Assembly: GCF_002097535.1 (NCBI RefSeq)
Contig: NZ_CP020772.1
Span: forward strand, 1,922,001-1,986,000
Origin: Halobacillus mangrovi
Lineage (GTDB): Bacteria; Bacillota; Bacilli; Bacillales; Halobacillaceae
DNA: 64,000 nucleotides
Reading direction: 5' to 3'
Below are positions 57,455 through 64,000 of the stretch, piece by piece. Numbering within the stretch: position 1 is the first letter of the stretch; the number at the start of each line of letters is the position of its first letter. The position numbers and the translations under genes were made by a program. Under the pieces are notes generated by a model. That model ran no database searches. It was not told the origin of the DNA and saw nothing but the letters and a program-made list of their open reading frames with translations.

Positions 57455-58804
57455 ATGGAATTTCGCTATTTACCAATGACGGATCGAGACAAAAAAGACA
57501 TGTTACAACGTATCGGTGTTCAGTCATCTGAAGAATTGTTTTCTGATATTCCAGAATCTATCCGATTTAAGGGTGATCTGGACATTAAAGAACCAAGAAA
57601 TGAGTTTCAATTGACGAAAGAATTAACTGAGCTTGCCGGTCAAAATGTGAATTTAAACACACACACTTCTTTTTTAGGCGCTGGGGTTTATGATCATTAC
57701 ATCCCGTCGATCGTAGATCACGTCATTTCCAGATCAGAGTTTTACACGGCTTATACGCCTTACCAGCCGGAAATTTCTCAGGGGGAGCTGCAAGCAATAT
57801 TTGAGTTTCAGACGATGATTTGTGAACTGACTGGCATGGATGTTGCTAACTCTTCCATGTATGACGGAGGTACAGCTCTTGCCGAAGCGGTCAACCTTTC
57901 CGCGGGCCAGACGAAAAAGAAAAAGGTGTTGGTTTCAAAAGCTATTCACCCTGAATCATTAGCAGTCATTCATTCTTATGTGAAAGGACCCGGGGTAGAG
58001 GTAGTCGAAATCGATTACAAAGACGGCCTCACAGACCTGGATCAGCTTGAAAAGGAATTGGACGAAAATACAGCGAGTGTAGTCTTGCAGTATCCAAATT
58101 TCTTTGGACTAATCGAGCCACTTGATCAAGTAAGAGAGCTTGTTGACTCTCAGAAAAAAGCTTTGTTGATTACATCCAGTAATCCACTTTCCCTTGGTTA
58201 TCTAACTCCGCCGGGAGAATTTGGTGCGGATATTGTGGTTGGAGATGCTCAAGTGTTTGGCATTCCTGCTCAGTTTGGTGGCCCACATTGTGGTTATTTT
58301 GCAACTGCGAAAAAGCTAATGCGTAAAGTTCCAGGGCGTCTTGTTGGTCAAACGGTCGATGAAGATGGCCGACGTGGTTTCGTACTAACCCTTCAAGCAC
58401 GTGAACAGCATATTCGCCGTGATAAAGCAACGTCCAACATTTGTTCAAACCAGGCTTTAAATGCTCTGGCTTCTTCTGTAGCCATGTCATCTCTCGGTAA
58501 ACAAGGACTTAAGAAAATGGCATGGATGAATATTCAAAAAGCGGCCTATATGAAAAAGCAATTGACCGAAAATGGGCTTGAAGTCGCGTTTGACGGGCCA
58601 TTCTTTAACGAATTAGTTGTTCGAGTCGGAAAAGACGTTTCTAAAATAAATAGACATCTACTTCAGAAAGGTTTCATTGGCGGATTTGATCTCAGTCAGA
58701 CACACGAGGAGCTCAAAGGTCATATGCTCATTGCGGTAACAGAGATTAGAACGAAAGAAGAAATTGATCAATTTGCTAAAGAATTGGGGGATACGCATGA
58801 CTAA
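57455..58804 (+). CDS. gcvPA: Glycine dehydrogenase (decarboxylating) subunit 1
   Basis: The N-terminal half of the split P protein; it pairs with GcvPB to decarboxylate glycine. The 449-residue protein begins [16 protein letters not shown] and has [29 protein letters not shown] and GGPHCGYFA. It has the PLP-enzyme fold but lacks the PLP lysine, which GcvPB supplies. AGGGGGG precedes the ATG. It overlaps gcvPB by eight bases. Confidence 0.96.
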   Translation: MEFRYLPMTDRDKKDMLQRIGVQSSEELFSDIPESIRFKGDLDIKEPRNEFQLTKELTELAGQNVNLNTHTSFLGAGVYDHYIPSIVDHVISRSEFYTAYTPYQPEISQGELQAIFEFQTMICELTGMDVANSSMYDGGTALAEAVNLSAGQTKKKKVLVSKAIHPESLAVIHSYVKGPGVEVVEIDYKDGLTDLDQLEKELDENTASVVLQYPNFFGLIEPLDQVRELVDSQKKALLITSSNPLSLGYLTPPGEFGADIVVGDAQVFGIPAQFGGPHCGYFATAKKLMRKVPGRLVGQTVDEDGRRGFVLTLQAREQHIRRDKATSNICSNQALNALASSVAMSSLGKQGLKKMAWMNIQKAAYMKKQLTENGLEVAFDGPFFNELVVRVGKDVSKINRHLLQKGFIGGFDLSQTHEELKGHMLIAVTEIRTKEEIDQFAKELGDTHD

Positions 58805-60260
58805 TCAGGACTTTCCATTAATTTTTGAACTAAGTCAAGAAAGTCGTACAGGATTCAGCTTACCTGATCTAGATGTACCTGAGTCTGATGTGGACAGTAT
58901 GATTGGTAATAGTTTCACACGGAAAAGTGAACCAGATTTACCTGAAGTCAGTGAGCTTCAGATTATGAGACATTATACGGCGCTTTCAAAAAGGAATCAT
59001 GGAGTTGATTCCGGCTTTTATCCCCTCGGTTCTTGTACGATGAAGTATAACCCTAAAATGAACGAGGATGTGGCGCGTTTAGCAGGTTTTAGTCATATTC
59101 ATCCTTATCAGTCAGTTGAAACTGTACAAGGGGCCCTGCATTTGATGTATGACCTCCAAGAGTCACTGACTTCTATTACGGGAATGCATACCGTTACTCT
59201 TCAACCTGCCGCCGGAGCCCATGGAGAGTGGACGGGATTAATGATGATCAAAGCTTATCATGAAGCAAATGGTGATTACGATCGGACTAAAGTGATCGTA
59301 CCGGATTCGGCACATGGAACAAACCCTGCATCTGCTACTGTTGCCGGTTTTGAAGCCGTCACAGTTAAATCAGACGATAGAGGTTTGGTGGACTTGGATG
59401 ATTTGAAGAGGGTCGTCGACCAGCAGACAGCGGCTCTAATGCTGACTAATCCAAATACATTAGGTCTGTTTGAAGAGGACATTGAAGAGATGGCTGCGAT
59501 TGTTCATGAAGCGGGTGGGAAATTATATTATGATGGCGCAAATCTTAACGCCATTCTCGGCTATGCACGACCGGGAGACATGGGATTTGATGTCGTTCAC
59601 TTGAACCTTCACAAAACCTTTACAGGGCCACATGGCGGTGGTGGTCCTGGATCTGGACCGGTTGGTGTGACGGCTGAATTAGAACCGTATTTACCTAAGC
59701 CAATTTTAACGAAGAAAAATGAACAGTATGAATTTGATTATGATCGGCCGAAGTCGATTGGACGGGTTAAACCTTATTACGGCAACTTTGGGATTAACGT
59801 TCGTGCCTATACGTACATTCGAACGATGGGGCCAGAAGGGTTGAAGAAGGTCAGCGAATATGCCGTTATTAATGCCAATTACATGATGCGTCGCTTACAG
59901 GAAGAATTTGATCTTCCATTTGATCGTCACTGTAAGCACGAATTCATCCTATCTGGAAAACGCCAAAAGAAACTGGGTGTACGTACGTTGGATATTGCCA
60001 AACGTCTACTCGATTTTGGTTATCATCCGCCAACCATATACTTCCCAATAAACGTTGAAGAAGCGCTTATGATCGAACCGACCGAAACAGAATCGAAGGA
60101 AACCCTGGATGCGTTTGTAGACGCTATGATCCAAATTTCTAAAGAGGCAGAGGAAGACCCTGAGAAGGTTCAGGAAGCTCCTCATACAACTATTGTGAGC
60201 CGTATGGACGAGACATTAGCTGCTCGTAAACCTGTATTGAGGTATTCAAAAGAGTCATAA
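58797..60260 (+). CDS. gcvPB: Glycine dehydrogenase (decarboxylating) subunit 2
   Basis: The PLP-binding half of the split P protein. The 487-residue protein has [31 protein letters not shown], the PLP lysine Lys273 in [19 protein letters not shown] and the C-terminal [17 protein letters not shown] 58797 overlaps the end of gcvPA and has GGGGG upstream; a longer frame lies inside gcvPA. The overlap suits equal production of the two halves. Confidence 0.96.
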   Translation: MTNQDFPLIFELSQESRTGFSLPDLDVPESDVDSMIGNSFTRKSEPDLPEVSELQIMRHYTALSKRNHGVDSGFYPLGSCTMKYNPKMNEDVARLAGFSHIHPYQSVETVQGALHLMYDLQESLTSITGMHTVTLQPAAGAHGEWTGLMMIKAYHEANGDYDRTKVIVPDSAHGTNPASATVAGFEAVTVKSDDRGLVDLDDLKRVVDQQTAALMLTNPNTLGLFEEDIEEMAAIVHEAGGKLYYDGANLNAILGYARPGDMGFDVVHLNLHKTFTGPHGGGGPGSGPVGVTAELEPYLPKPILTKKNEQYEFDYDRPKSIGRVKPYYGNFGINVRAYTYIRTMGPEGLKKVSEYAVINANYMMRRLQEEFDLPFDRHCKHEFILSGKRQKKLGVRTLDIAKRLLDFGYHPPTIYFPINVEEALMIEPTETESKETLDAFVDAMIQISKEAEEDPEKVQEAPHTTIVSRMDETLAARKPVLRYSKES

Positions 60261-60262
60261 GT

Positions 60263-60301
60263 AAAAAGATCGAAGCTCATGGAGAGCTTCGATCTTTTTT
60301 G
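60263..60301 (+). terminator. Terminator of the gcv operon
   Basis: A perfect 16-base stem (AAAAAGATCGAAGCTC / GAGCTTCGATCTTTTT, with a short loop) just after gcvPB. Confidence 0.93.
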
Positions 60302-60320
60302 TCATTCCGGGTAATGGACT

Positions 60321-60701
60321 TTATTTTTTGGATTTAATTTTGCCTGTCCATTTCTTGAATCCGCCTTGCAGTACATTTAAATCTTCATATCCTTTTTTAT
60401 TCAGGAGCATAGCTGCACGTGTCGACCGTGCTCCACTTTGGCAATACAAGTAGACCGGCTTATCTTTACGAATTTCAACCAGTCGATTGCGCATTTGAGA
60501 AAGTGGTATATTCCTTGCTCCAAGAATATGACCGCCGTCAAATTCTTTGGGTTCTCTTACATCGATTAATTGGGCTTTTCTATAGCCCTGGCGAAACTCC
60601 TCTTCCGTAAGCGTGTTCATAATTTTTCTGGCCTTGAAGAATCTATACAAACCGAAAGCTACTAGTAGAACAGCAGCTCCAATCAAGATCCATAAATCCA
60701 T
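60321..60701 (-). CDS. yqhL: Membrane-anchored rhodanese-like protein (YqhL)
   Basis: A 126-residue protein with an N-terminal helix (LWILIGAAVLLVAFGLYRF) and a single rhodanese domain, with the active-site loop YCQSGARST (Cys present) and IDVREPKEF. Such domains transfer sulfur, but the in vivo substrate is unknown. ATG 60701 follows GGGGGGAAA; a longer frame upstream has no ribosome site. Size and location match B. subtilis YqhL. Confidence 0.88.
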   Translation of the reverse strand: MDLWILIGAAVLLVAFGLYRFFKARKIMNTLTEEEFRQGYRKAQLIDVREPKEFDGGHILGARNIPLSQMRNRLVEIRKDKPVYLYCQSGARSTRAAMLLNKKGYEDLNVLQGGFKKWTGKIKSKK

Positions 60702-60949
60702 CACAGTTTCCCCCCATTTCTTTTTTCCTTTATCTATTATAGGAGGGAATGGCCAGCATTTCAAAAAAAATTTTTCTATGCACATATATTTTGACTCTAC
60801 TCATTGAGCGGTTTTAAAATAGCCAGAAGATGCAACCGATGAAAAATGTAAACAAACAGACAAAATAATGTTTTTTCTTTCATTATCTTCGGTTCCCTGT
60901 GATATCCTTAGGATTATCTAATTGACAAGTTTCTACATATTCGTTCAAA
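60702..60949. other. Intergenic stretch between yqhL and nrdJ
   Basis: AT-rich and gene-free, about 250 bases before the NrdR boxes. It should hold the yqhL promoter on the minus strand; a weak imperfect inverted repeat (AACCGATGAAAAATG / CATTATCTTCGGTT) lies near 60835-60895. Nothing else is clear. Confidence 0.4.
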
Positions 60950-60993
60950 ACACAATATATAGAAAAACTTCTTATATGAAACACAATATATTG
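60950..60993 (+). promoter_or_regulatory. Pair of NrdR boxes
   Basis: ACACAATATATAG at 60950-60962 and ACACAATATATTG at 60981-60993, exactly 31 bases apart (three helical turns), the standard NrdR arrangement. The second overlaps a TTGATT (18) TATCTT promoter (60991-61020), so NrdR should repress nrdJ. Confidence 0.85.
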
Positions 60994-61074
60994 ATTAACT
61001 TTTTGTATATGTGGTATCTTACTAGTATTAAGATACTTAATGGTTGATTTTTAAGTGTAAGGGAGAGGTTTACA

Positions 61075-63648
61075 ATGCAGACGACTACGTCCAGTGATGT
61101 CCATACAAAAATTAATTTAGAACGGTTGAACGCCGATATCCGTCAGTTTCCTCAAGTTCATGAAATTACTTCTGAAATGTCAATTACCCACAAAGGGGTA
61201 TCAAGACTGGTCATGCTTGACCGCTATGCCTTTAAAGATACAGAAAAACTCACACTTTCGGAAGGCGATTTTGTTGTACTTACGGTAAAAGATGATCCTA
61301 AGTTTCCAGCGCGTGGCTTTGGTTTTATTCAGTCAATCGACTGGCAAAAACACGAAGCTGTTGTGAAAGTCGAGGACGAATTCGTAAACGTCCTTGATCG
61401 TGAGGAAGAAAGAGAAACGGGGTTAATTACTCGAAATCTTGATACGATCGACAAACCTTTGGAAGTATTTTACGAGCAAATTGCACTTAGGAATGCCACA
61501 GGGCTCGCTGAGGTAGAAGTGGATCCTGAGAAAAAGGATCAGAGCTTCAAAGACTTTTATGAAGAGCTCTCAAATTTGAATTTCATACCTGCAGGCCGTG
61601 TGCTTTATGGTGCAGGATCGAACACGGATGTAACTTACTTCAATTGTTACGTCATGCCTTACATTCAAGATTCAAGAGAGGGGATATCGGATCACCGTAA
61701 ACAAGTGATGGAAATTATGTCCCGCGGTGGCGGAGTAGGAACGAATGGTTCTACATTAAGACCACGCAATACTTTAGCCAGAGGGGTAAATGGAAAATCT
61801 TCCGGTTCGGTTTCCTGGCTTGATGACATTGCAAAACTGACTCACCTTGTCGAACAAGGTGGTTCAAGGCGTGGAGCCCAAATGATAATGCTAGCAGACT
61901 GGCATCCAGATATCATTGAATTTATCATTTCTAAGATGCAGAATCCAAGAATTCTCCGGTTTCTTATCGAAAACACAACAGATGAGCAAATTAAACAGCT
62001 GGCAAAAGATAAGTTGAAGTTTACACCTCTTACGGAGACCGAAAAAGATTTGTATCAAAGTGTATTAAACTATAAACATATGCCTGGTCTGGGAGGATTC
62101 ACAGAACAAAGCCTTCAGGAGGCAGAAGACAAGTTAAACACAGGCGGTAATTATACCGTTCATAATCCTGAGTTCCTTACTGGGGCAAACATCTCAGTAT
62201 GTATTACAAAAGAATTCATGGATGCTGTTGAGAATGACGCTGAGTACCATCTTCGTTTTCCAGATGTAGAAAACTATACGAAAGAAGAAATGGATATATA
62301 TAACGAAGAATGGCAACAAAGTGGAGATGTCCGTGAGTGGTCGGAGCGCGGGTTCGGCATTCGAACTTACCGAACCGTAAAAGCGAAGGAATTGTGGAAC
62401 CTGATCAATATTTGTGCCACTTATTCTGCTGAACCGGGGATCTTCTTCATCGATAACGCAAATGAGAAGACAAACGCAACGGCTTACGGCCAAAAAGTAG
62501 TGGCTACAAACCCATGTGGAGAACAGCCGCTAGCTCCGTATTCTGTATGTAACCTGGCTGCGGTCAACTTAGCATCCGTTGCTGATAAGAAAAATAAATC
62601 TATTGATTTCGATAAATTAAAGCGCACTGTTCGTACAGGTGTCCGGATGCAGGACAACGTCATTGACGCTACGCCGTATTTCCTTAAAGAAAACAAAGTA
62701 CAAGCATTAGGAGAGCGTCGTGTAGGACTAGGTGTGATGGGCTTGCATGACCTTCTTATCTATACGGAGACAGAATATGGATCGGAAAAAGGGAACCAAT
62801 TGGTTGATGAGATCTTTGAAACGATCGCGACGACAGCCTATCGTGCTTCGATAGATTTAGCAAAAGAAAAAGGGAGTTTTCCGTTCCTGGTAGGAGAAAC
62901 TGAGAAGGAAACACAAAGTCTTCGAGATGAGTTCATTAATACTGGATATATGAAAGAAATGCCAGAAGATATCCGAGAAGGCATACTCGAACACGGAATA
63001 CGTAATTCACACTTGCTTACAGTAGCTCCAACAGGTAGTACTGGTACAATGGTGGGGGTAAGTACAGGTCTCGAGCCGTATTTTTCCTTCTCTTATTATC
63101 GAAGCGGGCGTCTTGGGAAGTTTATAGAAGTAAAAGCAGATATTGTGAAGGAGTACTTGGACGAACACCCTGAACAAGATTCTGATCAACTTCCAGAGTG
63201 GTTTGTAACTGCGATGACGATGTCTCCGGAAGCTCATGCAGATACCCAATGCATTATTCAGCGCTGGGTTGACAGCTCTATCTCTAAAACTGTCAATGCA
63301 CCAAAAGGGTATTCTGTGGAACAAGTTGAGCAGGTATATCAACGATTATACCGTGGAGGCGCTAAAGGTGGAACGGTATATGTAGATGGAAGTCGTGACA
63401 GTCAGGTTCTATCTCTTAAAGCTGAAGAAAATGATTTTGAAGGTGAACAGACAACCTTTGAATTTGAAGAAGATAAGAAACCGAGAGTTGTTCTTATGGA
63501 CACTGTTCACGAACTGGAAAAGACGAAAGTGACCATAGGTTCAGAAGTGGGAGATACTTGCCCAGTTTGTAGAAAAGGAACTGTAGAGGACATTGGTGGG
63601 TGTAATACATGTACGAATTGTAATGCTCAACTGAAATGTGGACTATAA
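61075..63648 (+). CDS. nrdJ: Vitamin B12-dependent (class II) ribonucleotide reductase
   Basis: Reduces ribonucleotides to deoxyribonucleotides with adenosylcobalamin, with or without oxygen. The 857-residue protein has an N-terminal domain of about 150 residues, then the reductase barrel with Cys191 in FNCYVMP, RGGGVGTNGSTLRP, the finger-loop NPCGEQPL (Cys481) and PTGSTG. A C-terminal zinc-ribbon has CPVCRKG and CTNCNAQLKC. About 90 extra residues sit between QNPRILRFL and GANISVCITKEF. ATG follows AAGGGAGAGG. Two NrdR boxes lie upstream. Confidence 0.93.
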   Translation: MQTTTSSDVHTKINLERLNADIRQFPQVHEITSEMSITHKGVSRLVMLDRYAFKDTEKLTLSEGDFVVLTVKDDPKFPARGFGFIQSIDWQKHEAVVKVEDEFVNVLDREEERETGLITRNLDTIDKPLEVFYEQIALRNATGLAEVEVDPEKKDQSFKDFYEELSNLNFIPAGRVLYGAGSNTDVTYFNCYVMPYIQDSREGISDHRKQVMEIMSRGGGVGTNGSTLRPRNTLARGVNGKSSGSVSWLDDIAKLTHLVEQGGSRRGAQMIMLADWHPDIIEFIISKMQNPRILRFLIENTTDEQIKQLAKDKLKFTPLTETEKDLYQSVLNYKHMPGLGGFTEQSLQEAEDKLNTGGNYTVHNPEFLTGANISVCITKEFMDAVENDAEYHLRFPDVENYTKEEMDIYNEEWQQSGDVREWSERGFGIRTYRTVKAKELWNLINICATYSAEPGIFFIDNANEKTNATAYGQKVVATNPCGEQPLAPYSVCNLAAVNLASVADKKNKSIDFDKLKRTVRTGVRMQDNVIDATPYFLKENKVQALGERRVGLGVMGLHDLLIYTETEYGSEKGNQLVDEIFETIATTAYRASIDLAKEKGSFPFLVGETEKETQSLRDEFINTGYMKEMPEDIREGILEHGIRNSHLLTVAPTGSTGTMVGVSTGLEPYFSFSYYRSGRLGKFIEVKADIVKEYLDEHPEQDSDQLPEWFVTAMTMSPEAHADTQCIIQRWVDSSISKTVNAPKGYSVEQVEQVYQRLYRGGAKGGTVYVDGSRDSQVLSLKAEENDFEGEQTTFEFEEDKKPRVVLMDTVHELEKTKVTIGSEVGDTCPVCRKGTVEDIGGCNTCTNCNAQLKCGL

Positions 63649-63663
63649 TTTCAAAAGCAACCA

Positions 63664-63702
63664 AGACATCAGACCAGATTAGGTCTGATGTCTTCCTTTT
63701 TA
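63664..63702 (+). terminator. Terminator after nrdJ
   Basis: A 12-base perfect stem (AGACATCAGACC / GGTCTGATGTCT) with a six-base loop and T-rich tail. Confidence 0.92.
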
Positions 63703-63715
63703 GACAGTTGCTTTC

Positions 63716-63744
63716 TTGTCACAGCGAAGAAACTAGTGTATCCT
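63716..63744 (+). promoter_or_regulatory. Candidate promoter of mntR
   Basis: TTGTCA (63716-63721), a 17-base spacer and TATCCT (63739-63744), about 45 bases before the mntR start. Confidence 0.6.
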
Positions 63745-63790
63745 TTTTATGAAAGAACCTACATAGGACAGGTTATATTGGGGGTTTATC

Positions 63791-64000
63791 ATGCCGACAC
63801 CAAGTATGGAAGATTATATTGAGCAAATTTATATACTTATAGAAGATAAGGGCTATGCGCGTGTTTCTGATATTGCAGAAAACCTACAGGTCCACCCGTC
63901 TTCTGTTACAAAAATGGTCCAGAAATTAGACCGTGATCAGTATTTGAACTACGAAAAGTACAGAGGGCTAATTCTGACACCAAAAGGGAAAAAAGTAGGG
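63791..64000 (+). CDS. mntR: Manganese-responsive regulator MntR, N-terminal part
   Basis: The first 70 codons of a DtxR/MntR family metalloregulator; the gene runs off the window. It begins [21 protein letters not shown], with the metal-binding Asp and a winged-helix HTH ([23 protein letters not shown]). The MEDYIE start matches Bacillus MntR, which represses Mn uptake when Mn is ample. AGGACAGG/GGGGGT lies upstream. The location after yqhL matches B. subtilis mntR. No stop is visible. Confidence 0.9.
   Translation, partial: MPTPSMEDYIEQIYILIEDKGYARVSDIAENLQVHPSSVTKMVQKLDRDQYLNYEKYRGLILTPKGKKVG

Overview
The window is ordinary chromosomal core DNA of a spore-forming, AT-rich Gram-positive bacterium of the family Bacillaceae. 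Gene content and order follow the Bacillus subtilis yqf-yqg-yqh segment (phoH to mntR), recalled from memory. The individual proteins look more like a Halobacillus/Virgibacillus-type relative than B. subtilis itself; that placement is an inference. I see no prophage, insertion sequence, CRISPR array or defence island.

Layout. 1-5127: end of phoH, then pgpH, ybeY, dgkA, era, yqzL and recO (second messenger turnover, ribosome maturation, lipid kinase, repair). 5171-8424: a glycine T-box leader and glyQS. 8507-14544: ccpN and ppsR (carbon metabolism regulators), a YaiI/YqxD protein, dnaG-sigA (macromolecular synthesis), cccA. 14614-22169: trmK, a Nif3-like protein, ispH, cshB, nfo, yqfT, yqfX, ispG. 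22435-25143: an NfeD-like protein and a Na/Pi symporter with a PhoU tail. 25600-26260: a five-tRNA operon (Met, His, Ile2, Ser, Phe). 26429-35237: sodA, an MFS transporter, pbpA and the phosphate operon pstSCAB-phoU. 35517-42947: rpmG, yqgN, ldh, yqgO, the rhomboid protease gluP, an unknown membrane-anchored protein, an isolated spoVAF-like germination gene, yqgQ-glcK. 43251-48660: an LtaS-like sulfatase, a FetAB-type metal exporter, yqgW, yqgX, yqgY, mgsR. 48755-52614: the comGA-GG competence pseudopilus operon on the minus strand. 52716-55909: aroK, yqzE, yqhG, yqhH. 56088-60260: tandem glycine riboswitch and gcvT-gcvPA-gcvPB. 60321-64000: rhodanese yqhL, class II ribonucleotide reductase nrdJ with two NrdR boxes, and the start of mntR.

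How it works together. Phosphate is a theme: pstSCAB-phoU and the Na/Pi symporter each have a four-repeat, 11-bp-phased PhoP-box-like array, in opposite orientations. Glycine is another: glyQS is governed by a T-box reading tRNA-Gly charging, while gcvT-PA-PB is governed by a riboswitch reading free glycine. Other legible control sites are a Rex-like operator at ldh, a sigma-B-like promoter at mgsR, NrdR boxes at nrdJ and palindromes before sodA.

I did not find a convincing undescribed system. The best leads are the reverse-oriented PhoP array, the sodA leader palindromes, the spoVAF-like orphan beside an unrecognised membrane-anchored protein, the rearranged comG neighbourhood that lacks the biofilm matrix genes, and two copies of a dispersed GC-rich repeat.
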